This document shows positions 16,927-25,860 of a stretch of 64,000 bases of DNA, piece by piece; the first letter of the stretch is position 1, and each line of letters begins with the position of its first letter. Source of the stretch: Aquibium pacificus. Lineage in GTDB: Bacteria > Pseudomonadota > Alphaproteobacteria > Rhizobiales > Rhizobiaceae. The position numbers were made by a program, and so were the translations under genes. The notes below the pieces were generated by a model. That model worked only from the letters and a program-made list of their open reading frames with translations, did no database searches and was not told the DNA's origin. Where the stretch lies: contig NZ_JBDPGJ010000004.1 in NCBI RefSeq assembly GCF_040839445.1, positions 124,001 to 188,000 of the forward strand, in the 5' to 3' direction.

Positions 16927-18300
16927 ATGCTCAGCAATTCCATCGTCGAACTCGACCGGGCGCATCTGGTGCATCCCGTCGCCTCGTGGCGCGGGCACGA
17001 AAAGGCGGGCGCGCGCCTGCTGGTTTCGGCCAAGGGCGCGACTGTAACCGATTCCGAGGGGCGCGCGCTGCTTGACGGCTTTGCCGGGCTGTGGTGCGTG
17101 AATGCGGGCTACGGCCAGGACCACATCATCGAGGCGGCAACCAGACAGTTGCGCGAGCTGCCCTATGCCACGGGTTATTTCGGCCTCGGGTCGGAGCCTG
17201 CAGCACGGCTGGCGGCGCGGCTGGCGGATCACGCGCCGGGCGATCTGAACCATGTGTACTTCTCGCTGGGTGGTTCGGATGCGGTGGACGGCACGGTCCG
17301 GTTTGCCCGCCACTACTGGCATTCCAAGGGCCAGCCGCAACGTGACCAGTTCATTTCGGTGATGCACGGTTATCACGGCTCTTCGACCGTTGGCGCCGGA
17401 CTGACCGCGCTGCCGGCCTTCCATGCGGGCTTTGGCGTGCCGCTGGACTGGCAGCACAAGATTTCGTCGCATTACGCCTATCGCAACCCGGTCGGTCAGG
17501 ATGATCAAGCGATCATCGCGGCCTCGGTCGCGGAACTGCGCGCCAAGGTCGCCGAGATCGGCGCCGAGCGCGTGGCGGCCTTCTACCTGGAGCCGATCCA
17601 AGGGTCGGGCGGCGTCCTGGTCCCGCCCAAGGGCTGGGTCGCGGCCATGCATTCGGTCTGCAAGGAACTGGAGATCCTTTTCGTCGCCGACGAGGTCATC
17701 ACCGGATTCGGCCGCACAGGCCCGATGTTTGCCTGCAGTGAGGAAGGCATTGTGCCCGACATGATGACCACCGCCAAGGGACTGACCTCGGGGTATGTGC
17801 CCATGGGTGCGATATTCCTGTCGGATCATGTCTTTCAGATCATTGCCGATGGAGCGGGGGCGGCGACGGTGGGTCACGGCCAGACCTATTCCGCCCATCC
17901 GGTCAGCGCGGCGGTGGGGCTTGCCGCACTCGATCTCTACGAGAACGGCTTGCTCGACAACGGCGTGAAGATGGGAGCGCGGCTGCTGGCGGGACTGCGG
18001 GACCTTGCGGATCACCCGCTGGTCGGCGATGTGCGCGGCCGTGGCATGCTGGCGGCGGTCGAGCTCGTCACCGACAAGGGGAAGAAGACGCCATTGCCAG
18101 CGGCAGCGTTCCCGGCGACGCGTATCTTCGATCGGGCATGGCGCAACCGGCTCATCATCCGCGCCTTCGCGCAGGGTGTGCTTGGCTATGCGCCACCGCT
18201 CTGCTGCACCGAGGATGAGATCGACCAGATCGTTGAGCGCACGCGTTTGACGCTCGACCAGACTCTTGCCGACCCGGACGTGCGCGCGGCAATGGTCTGA
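16927..18300 (+). CDS. Class III (omega) aminotransferase
   Basis: A 457-residue PLP-dependent transaminase. The PLP lysine is Lys284 in TTAKGLTSGYVPMG, the pyridine-N partner Asp255 in LFVADEVITGFGRTG, and the phosphate-binding GGSDAVDGT at 115-123. HGQTYSAHPVSAAV is also typical. The family transfers amino groups from omega-amino acids or diamines such as putrescine or beta-alanine to pyruvate or 2-oxoglutarate. AAAGGG sits 6 bases before the ATG. It follows the GNAT gene by 15 bp. The 220 bp after it (18301-18520) hold no recognised gene. Substrate is most likely an amine or omega-amino acid; the precise one is unknown. Confidence 0.93.
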   Translation: MLSNSIVELDRAHLVHPVASWRGHEKAGARLLVSAKGATVTDSEGRALLDGFAGLWCVNAGYGQDHIIEAATRQLRELPYATGYFGLGSEPAARLAARLADHAPGDLNHVYFSLGGSDAVDGTVRFARHYWHSKGQPQRDQFISVMHGYHGSSTVGAGLTALPAFHAGFGVPLDWQHKISSHYAYRNPVGQDDQAIIAASVAELRAKVAEIGAERVAAFYLEPIQGSGGVLVPPKGWVAAMHSVCKELEILFVADEVITGFGRTGPMFACSEEGIVPDMMTTAKGLTSGYVPMGAIFLSDHVFQIIADGAGAATVGHGQTYSAHPVSAAVGLAALDLYENGLLDNGVKMGARLLAGLRDLADHPLVGDVRGRGMLAAVELVTDKGKKTPLPAAAFPATRIFDRAWRNRLIIRAFAQGVLGYAPPLCCTEDEIDQIVERTRLTLDQTLADPDVRAAMV

Positions 18301-18520
18301 TGGCAGTCCTGCGCATGCCGCCGCCGGATTGCTTGGGGGGTGTTCCGCGACGCCTTCTCCAAGCGTTGCCGGATGTGGCCTTCCACATCCGACAGGTGCC
18401 GCCCAAATCATCGACGCCATCCCTATCGATCTCGCCGGGCTGGCACCGCGCGGGCTCGTCAGTCGCATCCGCGGGTGTTGAGCGGGTGTTCCCGACGGGC
18501 GGGAAGCGTCCGACCGGCCC

Positions 18521-19648
18521 TCAGGCCGCGCCTGCTGCCGTTGTGGCAAACCGGCCGATCCTGAAATCGTCCAATGGCACGAGCTGTCGGCCGGTCGCTA
18601 TCAGTTCAGCCATCACATCGCCGACCCCCGGCCCGAGTTGAAAGCCGTGCCCGCAAAACCCAAAGGCATGAAACAGTCCTGGCGTGGTTTCGGAGGCCCC
18701 CATCACCGGTAGTTCATCCGCGACATAGCCCTCGCAGCCCGACCATGTGCGGATCACCGACACTCCGGCCAGCCCCGGCAGCAGCGGGACTATGCGGGCA
18801 AGCTGCCGCGACAGCAGCGAGAAATCGTACTGCGCATATCCGGTCGTCATGTCGACCAGGGTACGTGCCACCACTCCGCCGAAGATAATATTGCCGCGTT
18901 CCACCTGACGCAGATAGCCGCCATGGCCGGTTTCCGACCACTCGCCGACCACCGGCTTTACCAGCCATGGCAAGGGCTCCGTCACGCCCATCTGGGGGCC
19001 ATAGGCGGTCATCGGCACATCCTCGCCGAACTGGCGCGAGATGCGGGTACCCCATGCCCCGGCGGCGTTCAGCAACTGATCGGAGTGGAACGTGCCCTGA
19101 CTGGTTTCGACCGTGAACCCGCTCGCACCCGCAGTGACCTTCAGAACCTCGGCCGCCTCCACCACGCTTGCACCTTTTCGGACCGCGGCCTCCGCAAAGG
19201 CGGGAGCGATCAATCGGGGGTTGCCGCTGCCATCCTGCGGCGAGAAGGACGCGCCGATCGCCGCCGGACCGAGACCGGGAAACCGGCGCCGGATTTCGGC
19301 AGGTTCGAGTTCCTGCAGATCGAGGCCCCAGGGACGCGCCGCTTCGCTGTAGCGGCGCATGTCGGCCAGCCCTCTAGGGCCGAAGATGAGCCTCAAATGG
19401 CCGTGAGCGCGAAACTCCACATCGCGGCCCAGAAGGGTTTCTGCCTCGCCCCAGAGTCTGCGGGAATGATGGGCCAGCGGCATTTGTGACAGATGGCGCC
19501 CGGTGCGGCGAATGTTGCCGAAAGAGGCGATGGTGGCCCCGGTTCCGACCCGATGGCGTTCCAGCAAGGTGACCTTGATGCCCCGCTGCGCCAGGAAAAA
19601 GGCCGCAGCGCTTCCCATGAGGCCGCCGCCGATTACGATCACGTCCAT
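18521..19648 (-). CDS. FAD-dependent oxidoreductase, DAO family (sarcosine-oxidase beta/opine-oxidase B-like)
   Basis: A 375-residue flavoprotein with the FAD-binding VIVIGGGLMGSAAAFFLA at residues 3-20 and the C-terminal GFCGHGFQLGPGVGDVMAEL segment. This resembles the beta subunits of heterotrimeric opine oxidases, hydrogen-cyanide synthases and sarcosine/proline dehydrogenases. Those enzymes also need a small 2Fe-2S subunit and an NAD/FAD subunit. Both partner types are encoded at 23920-25610, but on the opposite strand behind hyuAB. It is divergent from hyuA with an operator candidate between them. A functional trimer assembled from both transcripts is plausible. Confidence 0.9.
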   Translation of the reverse strand: MDVIVIGGGLMGSAAAFFLAQRGIKVTLLERHRVGTGATIASFGNIRRTGRHLSQMPLAHHSRRLWGEAETLLGRDVEFRAHGHLRLIFGPRGLADMRRYSEAARPWGLDLQELEPAEIRRRFPGLGPAAIGASFSPQDGSGNPRLIAPAFAEAAVRKGASVVEAAEVLKVTAGASGFTVETSQGTFHSDQLLNAAGAWGTRISRQFGEDVPMTAYGPQMGVTEPLPWLVKPVVGEWSETGHGGYLRQVERGNIIFGGVVARTLVDMTTGYAQYDFSLLSRQLARIVPLLPGLAGVSVIRTWSGCEGYVADELPVMGASETTPGLFHAFGFCGHGFQLGPGVGDVMAELIATGRQLVPLDDFRIGRFATTAAGAA

Positions 19649-19728
19649 ACTGTCCGTCCGAGCCGCCGCAGATGGAGCGAGCGTGACGCGCCCGCCGCCG
19701 ACAGGTCAAGGACGGGAAAGACACAGGG

Positions 19729-19747
19729 CCATAAGTCCAGGCTATAC
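19729..19747. promoter_or_regulatory. Operator candidate half-match (CCATAA-N7-CTATAC)
   Basis: The left arm CCATAA (19729-19734) is identical to the 4760 and 25757 sites, and the spacer is again 7 bp. The right arm matches only at TAT. It lies in the 217-bp divergent region between the DAO flavoprotein and hyuA, about 120 bp upstream of the hyuA start. It is the weakest of the four sites. Confidence 0.3.
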
Positions 19748-19865
19748 AAAATGTCCCACGACGCGGGAATGCATGAGCAGCGCTTATGCCGTGATGTCAT
19801 TTGCGACGTGGACTTCTGACTGACCCTTGCGCAGCATTCGGGCAACAAAGAGGAAAGGGCCCATT

Positions 19866-21929
19866 ATGGATGGTGCGATCACCAGCGAGACCGATTGGAA
19901 GATCGGTGTCGACATTGGCGGCACGTTTATAGATTTCTGCGCATTGGAAGCCCGTTCCGGGCGCGTGGCCTCGCTTAAGGTGCTGACGACGCCGGACGAT
20001 CCGGGGGCGGAGCTTCTGACCGGCCTGACCCTGCTGGCCGAGCGCGAAGGACTTGATCCCACGACCGTGAGCCGCTTCGTCCATGGCACGACCGTGGGCA
20101 TCAACACGATCATCCAGCGGCGCGGCGCGGACCTGGCGCTGATCACCAATGCGGGCTTTGAAGACGTGATCGAACTTGCGCGCCTGCGCATGCCGGATGT
20201 CTATTCGCTGTTCTGCTCGCGACCGGAACAACTGGTGACGCGCGACCGGGTATTCGGCATTGCCGCACGGATGCTGGCCGATGGCCGCCAGAGCGTGGCG
20301 CCCGACATGGCGGCGCTGGCCGAGGCGGTTTCCACCGCGCGCGAGCGCGGCGCGAAGGGCTTCATCGTGTCCTTCCTGCACGCCTGGCGCAACAGCGAGC
20401 AGGAGGCCGCCGTCAAGGCCGAGATCCAGCGCCTTGCGCCCGATCTTTTCGTCTTCACCTCGTCCGAGGTCTGGCCGGTAATCCGCGAATACGAACGCAC
20501 CACCACCGCCATCCTGAACGGCTATGTCCATCCGCGCGTCGCTGGCTACCTGATCGCGCTGCAGGAACGTCTGGCCGGGCGCGGCGTGCCCGCGCGGCCG
20601 ATGCTGACCAAATCGAACGGCGGGCTGATGAATGCCGACGAAGGCAAGCAGTCCTGCGTGAACATGCTGCTGTCGGGCACCGCCTCCGGCGTGATCGGCG
20701 CGGCGTGGCTGGCGCGGCAGGCGGGCGAGAAGCGCGTCCTGACGCTCGACATCGGCGGGACCTCGGCCGACTTCGCGCTGATCATCGATGGCGAGGCGCA
20801 GTTCGGCACTGGGGAGCTGATCGGGGAGTTCCCGCTCTACATTCCTTCTGTTTCGGTCAGCTCGATCGGGATCGGCGGCGGCTCGATCGCGCAGGTCGAT
20901 GATCGCGGCGTACTGCGCGTCGGGCCCGAATCCGCCGGATCCACCCCCGGACCCGCCTGCTATGGCCGTGGTGGCAACCGCGCGACCGTGACCGATGCAA
21001 TGGTGGTCTGCGGCTGGCTGGGCCACAGCCAGATGGCCTACGGCCAGTTGAAGATGGATGTGGCACTAGCCGAGCAGGCCGTGGGCGAGCTGGCAGCAAT
21101 GCTTGATCGTTCGACGCAGCAAACCGCGCAGGCCATTCTCGACATTGCGGTGTCCGAGATGTTCGTCGAGGTGGAAAAGCTCGCCTCGCGGTCGGGTGTC
21201 GATCTTCGTGACTTCACGCTGATGCCCTTCGGTGGCGGCGGGCCGATGCTTGGTGCCTTCCTCGCGCTCGAGATGCAGATGCGTCGCGTGATGGCGCCGC
21301 GCCGTCCTGGCGTCGTGTCTGCGCTCGGCGGACTGGTGGCCGACCTGCGCGGCGACTTCATCCGCACGGTGTTTGCAGCACTCGCGCCCTCCTCGCTGCC
21401 GCGGATGCGCAGCGCGCTCGACGGTCTGATGACCGAGGGGCGCGACTGGCTCGCCGCCCAGAACCACAAGGGCAGCGCCGAAATGCGGCTGATGGCCGAC
21501 ATGCGTTATGCCGGGCAGAGCTTCGAGATCGAGGTGCCGCTGCGTACCGAATGGATCGCCGGCGGCAATCTGAAGGCAGTCGCCGCCGCGTTCCACGACA
21601 TGCACGCCCGACTTTACGATTATTTCGACGCCAAGGGCGAGATCGAGGTGGTCAACCTGCGCCTGTCGGCAATCGGCGCGGGTCCCGAACTGCACTTCCC
21701 CGAAGCCGAGGAAGTTCTTTCTGAGGCCAAGGCCGAACGCGACGTTCCGGTCTATACCGGCGGCAAGCTGCGGCCCATCCCACTCTATGCCCGTGAGGAC
21801 CTGCGACCAGGGGCGGAATTCGTCGGCCCGGCGGTGGTGGCGCAGGAAGATACCACCTTCGCTATCCCGGCCGGCGCGCGCGCGCATGTCGACCGGTTCC
21901 TGAACCTTCATCTCACCTTCGGAGAGTAA
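19866..21929 (+). CDS. hyuA: N-methylhydantoinase A / oxoprolinase alpha-type subunit
   Basis: About 687 residues of the hydantoinase A family, the ATP-binding subunit of ATP-dependent hydantoinases and acetone/acetophenone-carboxylase-type enzymes. The N-terminal domain has GVDIGGTFIDFCAL and RFVHGTTVGINTIIQR. The central actin-like ATPase region has TLDIGGTSADFALI and the glycine-rich SVSSIGIGGGSIAQVD. MPFGGGGPMLGAF is the usual later motif. The ATG used follows a purine-rich AAGAGGAAAGGG. It is 5 bp from hyuB, forming the operon hyuA-hyuB-2Fe2S-FAD/BFD. Hydrolysis of a cyclic amide or an N-methylated ring is likely; the substrate is unknown. Confidence 0.93.
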   Translation: MDGAITSETDWKIGVDIGGTFIDFCALEARSGRVASLKVLTTPDDPGAELLTGLTLLAEREGLDPTTVSRFVHGTTVGINTIIQRRGADLALITNAGFEDVIELARLRMPDVYSLFCSRPEQLVTRDRVFGIAARMLADGRQSVAPDMAALAEAVSTARERGAKGFIVSFLHAWRNSEQEAAVKAEIQRLAPDLFVFTSSEVWPVIREYERTTTAILNGYVHPRVAGYLIALQERLAGRGVPARPMLTKSNGGLMNADEGKQSCVNMLLSGTASGVIGAAWLARQAGEKRVLTLDIGGTSADFALIIDGEAQFGTGELIGEFPLYIPSVSVSSIGIGGGSIAQVDDRGVLRVGPESAGSTPGPACYGRGGNRATVTDAMVVCGWLGHSQMAYGQLKMDVALAEQAVGELAAMLDRSTQQTAQAILDIAVSEMFVEVEKLASRSGVDLRDFTLMPFGGGGPMLGAFLALEMQMRRVMAPRRPGVVSALGGLVADLRGDFIRTVFAALAPSSLPRMRSALDGLMTEGRDWLAAQNHKGSAEMRLMADMRYAGQSFEIEVPLRTEWIAGGNLKAVAAAFHDMHARLYDYFDAKGEIEVVNLRLSAIGAGPELHFPEAEEVLSEAKAERDVPVYTGGKLRPIPLYAREDLRPGAEFVGPAVVAQEDTTFAIPAGARAHVDRFLNLHLTFGE

Positions 21930-21934
21930 GCCAA

Positions 21935-23920
21935 GTGTTCGACCGGATGAACCTACAGGTGCTGGCAAACCATGCCCGTGCCGCCGCTGAGAACATGGCC
22001 TACACGCTGCAGCGCACCGCACATTCGGCCTTCGTCAAGGAAACCGAGGATTTCACGGTGATGCTGCTGAACCGCCGGGGTGAGACCATCGCCGTGCCGA
22101 TGGATCTGGGCGCCACCTGGTATGTAGGCCTGACCTTCGGGCGGGCGATAAACCAGGTCGCCGACTACAAGCCCGGCGACGTGGCTTTTACCAATGATGC
22201 CTACTCCAGCTTCGTGGCCACCCACACGCCCGACACCGTGCTGTGGAAACCCGTCTTCTACGAGGGCGAGCTGATCGCCTTCACCGGCGGCCATATCCAC
22301 AACACCGACATGGGTGGCGCGGTGCCTGCCTCGCTCTCGCGCGCTCTGACTGAGATCCATCAGGAAGGCATCCGCTTTCCGCCGATGAAGATAGTCAACG
22401 AAGGCGTCTATGACGAGCAGATCCTGCGCATCATGTCGACCAACGTGCGCAAGCCCGACCTGAACATGGGTGACATCAAGGCCATGGTCGGCGCGCTGAC
22501 CACAGGCGAGCGCAAGATCCTCGCTATGGTTGAAAAATTCGGCAAGGAGGCCTTCCTCGCCGGCGTTGACCAGCTGCTTGATCATGCCGAGGCGCAGGCG
22601 CGCGACGTACTGCGCTCAGTCCCCGATGGCACATGGGATTTCACCGACTTTGCCGACGAGGATTCGGTCGAGGCCAATCCCTGCCGCCTGAAGCTGAAGC
22701 TGACGATCAAGGGCGACGAGGCGATCCTGGATTTCACCGGCTCGGACCCGCAGCTCGGTTCGTCACTCAACGTCCCGACAGGGGGCGACCCGCGTCATTC
22801 GGTGCTGCTGGTGGGGATTTACTACATCCTCTACACGCTTAACCCGAAGATCATGCTCAACACGGGGCTGACGAGGCCCTTCACCTGCATCGCGCCAGAA
22901 GGATCAGTGCTGAACCCGGTTAGTCCCGCGGCTGTGGGGATGCGGTCGCTGACCTGCGCGCGGCTCCGCTCGGTGATCTTCGGCGGTTTCTTGCAGGCGG
23001 TGCCGGACCGTCTGCCGGCGGCACCTGCGGGCAACAACTGCATTGTCAACGTGATGACCACGGACGACCGGGGCCGCACGATGATCGCGGCAGTCAACCC
23101 GGTCGTGGGCGGCGGCGGCGGCATGCCGCATCGCGACGGCACCAACGGTTCGGGCGCCGATGCGGCCTATCTGAAGAACACGCCGATCGAGATCACCGAA
23201 ACCGAGGTGCCGGTCGAATTCGTCCGTTATGGCCTGGCGCGGGATACCGGCGGCCCAGGCCGCTGGCGCGGCGGGCTTGCGACCGAAATGGCGTTCAAGG
23301 TCTTTGCGCCCGACAGCCGTGTCACCGTGCGCAACCGTGATCGGTCGTTCTTTCGCCCCTGGGGCGCGCTTGGTGGACGGGCGGGCGGGCTGTCGGACAT
23401 GTGGGTGAACCCGGGCACCCCGGCGGCGAAGCGGCTGGGCAATATCGACACCGCCGTGCTGCAACCCGGCGACGTGCTGGAAATCCGCTCCGCTGGCGGC
23501 GGCGGCCGCGGCAGCCCGCTGGAGCGCGAACCGGCTCGGGTGGTGCAGGATGTGGTGGGTGGCTATGTCTCGGTCGAGGCAGCGGCGCGCGACTATGGCG
23601 TCGTGGTAGTGGACGGCGCGCTCGATGCCGAAGAAACCGCGAAGCTGCGCGCCAGCATGGCGGCATCGTCCGCCTTCTTCCACTACGGGCCGGAGCGCGA
23701 GGGCTATGAGGCGCAGTGGACCCCCGAGGCCTATGACCTGCTGACCGACATTCTGACGGGTTTGCCGATCCACTGGCGCTTCTTCACCAAGACGGAAATC
23801 TTCCGCCGCATGAAGGGCCGCTCGGGCGTCGATGGCGTGCGCCGGACCTTCGAGGAGGTGCGCATCCGTTTCCCCGGCATGCCGCTGCCCGCCGGGTTCC
23901 TGCAAGAGGCCGCGGAGTGA
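21935..23920 (+). CDS. hyuB: N-methylhydantoinase B / oxoprolinase beta-type subunit
   Basis: A complete 661-residue HyuB starting at GTG with GGAGAG upstream. N-terminal NHARAAAENMAYTLQRTAHSA, VAFTNDAYSSFVATHTPD and the putative metal-binding GGHIHNTDMGG are visible. The C-terminal half is collinear with the truncated paralogue at 1-1298 (GDEAILDFTGSDPQ, PAAVGMRS, GGGGGMPHRDG, RYGLARDTGG). It pairs with HyuA 5 bp upstream. Its stop overlaps the start of the 2Fe-2S gene as TGATG, so translation is coupled. Two hyuB copies in one neighbourhood suggest two related cyclic substrates. Confidence 0.94.
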   Translation: MFDRMNLQVLANHARAAAENMAYTLQRTAHSAFVKETEDFTVMLLNRRGETIAVPMDLGATWYVGLTFGRAINQVADYKPGDVAFTNDAYSSFVATHTPDTVLWKPVFYEGELIAFTGGHIHNTDMGGAVPASLSRALTEIHQEGIRFPPMKIVNEGVYDEQILRIMSTNVRKPDLNMGDIKAMVGALTTGERKILAMVEKFGKEAFLAGVDQLLDHAEAQARDVLRSVPDGTWDFTDFADEDSVEANPCRLKLKLTIKGDEAILDFTGSDPQLGSSLNVPTGGDPRHSVLLVGIYYILYTLNPKIMLNTGLTRPFTCIAPEGSVLNPVSPAAVGMRSLTCARLRSVIFGGFLQAVPDRLPAAPAGNNCIVNVMTTDDRGRTMIAAVNPVVGGGGGMPHRDGTNGSGADAAYLKNTPIEITETEVPVEFVRYGLARDTGGPGRWRGGLATEMAFKVFAPDSRVTVRNRDRSFFRPWGALGGRAGGLSDMWVNPGTPAAKRLGNIDTAVLQPGDVLEIRSAGGGGRGSPLEREPARVVQDVVGGYVSVEAAARDYGVVVVDGALDAEETAKLRASMAASSAFFHYGPEREGYEAQWTPEAYDLLTDILTGLPIHWRFFTKTEIFRRMKGRSGVDGVRRTFEEVRIRFPGMPLPAGFLQEAAE

Positions 23921-24231
23921 TGGCAGCAACGCCACAGCTCGGCCGCATCGTCCGGCTGGCGGAAACAGGCCGCAAGCAAGTGCAGTTCACGCTGGATGGC
24001 GTGGACTGCATTGCGCTTGCGGGAGACAGCGTGCTTACGGCGGTGCTGAGCGTCGGGCCGGTGCTGCGCTGGTCGGAATTCGGACCGGAGGGGCGCGCTG
24101 GCTTCTGCCTGATGGGCGCCTGTCAGGACTGCTGGATCTGGACGGAAGAGGGCACGCGCCTGCGCGGCTGCTCGACATTGATCGCGCCGGGGATGTGCCT
24201 GCTGACCGAGGCACCGAAGGCGTGGCCATGA
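23920..24231 (+). CDS. Small (2Fe-2S)-binding subunit of an opine/amine oxidase-type complex
   Basis: A 103-residue ferredoxin-like subunit. Four cysteines, Cys63-x4-Cys68-x2-Cys71-x12-Cys84, in FCLMGACQDCWI and RLRGCST match the small subunits of HcnA/OoxX/sarcosine-oxidase-type complexes. VQFTLDGVDCIALAGDSVLTAVL is the typical N-terminal beta-grasp. It starts on the ATG overlapping the hyuB stop, and its own stop overlaps the next ATG (ATGA), so three genes are translationally coupled. It would carry electrons between the FAD subunits. Confidence 0.9.
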   Translation: MAATPQLGRIVRLAETGRKQVQFTLDGVDCIALAGDSVLTAVLSVGPVLRWSEFGPEGRAGFCLMGACQDCWIWTEEGTRLRGCSTLIAPGMCLLTEAPKAWP

Positions 24232-25610
24232 CCGATCCGCGTATAATGATCGTTGGCGCGGGGCCTGCCGGCATCCGCGCGGCCGAAACGCTGGCCGTTG
24301 CCGGGCTGCGCCCGCTGGTGGTGGACGAGGGCCTAAGGGCAGGGGGGCAGATCTACCGCCGCCCGCCGCCCGGCTTCATCCGCCCACCGGAAGCGCTCTA
24401 TGGCACTGAGGCCGACAAGGCCCACGCGCTGCACGGGACCTTTGACGAGCTGGTCCAGGCAGGCCGCGTCGAACATCTGGCGCAGAGCTCGGTTCTGGGC
24501 TTTTCCGCCGCGGGGGCGCATGCGGCGACGCCTGCGGGGCAGCGCGTCCTGCCCTATGATCGACTGATCATCGCCACCGGGGCCACGGACCGGCTGGCGC
24601 CAGTGCCGGGCTGGCAGGCGCCGGGAGTCTACAGTCTGGGTGCCACACAGATCGCGCTGAAGGCACAGGGCGTGGCGCTTGGCCGGCAGATCGTGCTGGC
24701 GGGCTCGGGGCCTTTGCTGACGCTTGTCGCCTATCAGCTTCTGAAGGCCGGCGCCAGGATCGAGGCGGTGCTGGATACCGCGCCTCTGACCACGCAGGTT
24801 GCGGCGCTGCCGGGATTGCTGGCGCGGCCAGTGTTTGCGTGGCGCGGCATGACAATGCGGGCGCGGCTCGGGCGGCGCTACCAAGCCGGCGTCAGTCTCC
24901 ACGAGATCGAAGGCCATGCGACGGGCGTGACGGCGGTGCACTGGGCGGATGCGGGCGGCAAGCGGCACCGCAGTCCCTGCGACATGGTCGGCATGGGCTG
25001 GCACCTGCGGGCCGAGACGCAGCTTGCGGGTCTTGCGGGCGCCGAATTCGACTGGAGCGAGATGTGGGCGCAATGGCTTCCGCGGGTCGACCGCCACGGC
25101 CGTGCGCGCGACGGTGTCTATCTGGCGGGCGACGGGCTGCGCATCCTCGGGGCCGACGGCGCAGAGGTTGCGGGCCGCCTTGCCGGCGCCGCCTGCCTGA
25201 CTGATATGGGCCGCACGGCCCCCGACACCCGCGGCGATCTTGCCCGGCTCGACCAGCTTGAACGCTTTGCCGGCGGCATCGCGCGCGCTTTCCCCTGGCC
25301 CGCGGCCATGGTGCGGGCGCTACCCGATACGGCGGTGGTCTGCCGTTGCGAGGGCGTTACCGTCTCCACCCTGCACGCAATGGTCGATCACGGCGGCGCC
25401 GAGGCAAACCGCGTCAAGTCGTTGAGCCGGGTGGGCATGGGGCGCTGTCAGGGGCGCTATTGCCAGCTTGCCGCCGCAGAGCTGATCGCGGGGCGGAGCG
25501 GCGCAAGGCCCTGCGATGTCGGCCGACTGCGCGATCAGCCACCGGTGCGCCCGGCACTGATCGGCGGGCTGATGCAGACGCGGCCGACGGACGGCCCCGA
25601 CCCCGCGTGA
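24228..25610 (+). CDS. NAD(P)/FAD-dependent oxidoreductase with C-terminal BFD-like [2Fe-2S] domain (opine-oxidase A/HcnB-like)
   Basis: A 460-residue subunit. GAGPAG (10-15) binds FAD, IIATGATDR marks the second Rossmann half, and VLAGSGPLLTLVA is a second dinucleotide site. The C-terminal BFD-type cluster is Cys372-x-Cys374-x32-Cys407-x4-Cys412 (VVCRCEGV and GRCQGRYC). This architecture is that of the A subunits of opine oxidase, hydrogen-cyanide synthase and multi-subunit proline/sarcosine dehydrogenases. It overlaps the 2Fe-2S gene by 4 bp and is last in the hyuAB operon. Its natural partner, the DAO-type subunit, is the divergent gene at 18521-19648. Confidence 0.92.
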   Translation: MTDPRIMIVGAGPAGIRAAETLAVAGLRPLVVDEGLRAGGQIYRRPPPGFIRPPEALYGTEADKAHALHGTFDELVQAGRVEHLAQSSVLGFSAAGAHAATPAGQRVLPYDRLIIATGATDRLAPVPGWQAPGVYSLGATQIALKAQGVALGRQIVLAGSGPLLTLVAYQLLKAGARIEAVLDTAPLTTQVAALPGLLARPVFAWRGMTMRARLGRRYQAGVSLHEIEGHATGVTAVHWADAGGKRHRSPCDMVGMGWHLRAETQLAGLAGAEFDWSEMWAQWLPRVDRHGRARDGVYLAGDGLRILGADGAEVAGRLAGAACLTDMGRTAPDTRGDLARLDQLERFAGGIARAFPWPAAMVRALPDTAVVCRCEGVTVSTLHAMVDHGGAEANRVKSLSRVGMGRCQGRYCQLAAAELIAGRSGARPCDVGRLRDQPPVRPALIGGLMQTRPTDGPDPA

Positions 25611-25632
25611 CGGTCGCGGCCTCCCGGCGGGT

Positions 25633-25674
25633 GCAAAAGCCCAAGACGATGCGCCTCGGGCCTTTGCTTTTGTG
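25633..25674 (+). terminator. Likely Rho-independent terminator of the hyuAB operon
   Basis: A bulged hairpin pairs CAAAAGCCC with GGGCCTTTGCTTTTG around a GC-rich loop. The right arm supplies a T-rich tail. It starts 23 bp after the stop of the last operon gene and precedes the operator candidate at 25757. Confidence 0.5.
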
Positions 25675-25756
25675 CAGGGGTGAAGCGCGCGGACTGGATC
25701 AGAGCCCACCGATGTGCAGGGCATATTGCGTGCCCAGGTGCCCGAATACGGGAGGT

Positions 25757-25775
25757 CCATAAGCCGGGGTTATGC
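25757..25775. promoter_or_regulatory. Palindromic operator candidate CCATAA-N7-TTATGC
   Basis: Five perfect base pairs per arm (CATAA / TTATG) with a 7-bp spacer and LysR T-N11-A geometry, 86 bp upstream of the start of the binding-protein pseudogene that heads the ABC transporter operon. Conservation of the site after loss of the first gene suggests the operon is still controlled. Confidence 0.5.
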
Positions 25776-25860
25776 CCTGTCGAGATGTTGTGATTGGTTG
25801 GCTTGTCGGCAAGTGGTCAGACTGAACAAAGTGAATTGAACGAAATACGAACGCAGGGCG

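Noticed and set aside
9201..18300. A complete beta-hydroxyaspartate cycle
   Set aside because: Only BhcD-like and DSD1-type genes are present. No class V aminotransferase like BhcA and no BhcB-type dehydratase occur, and the DSD1 motifs differ from those I recall for BhcC.
18301..18520. A short gene between the aminotransferase and the DAO flavoprotein
   Set aside because: Several short frames exist but none has a ribosome site with a family signature. I treat it as intergenic.
15979..18549. An 856-codon open frame on the minus strand
   Set aside because: It lies antisense to the GNAT and aminotransferase genes, which carry clear family motifs. Its protein is rich in Arg/His/Gln with no domain, as expected for a shadow frame in high-GC DNA.
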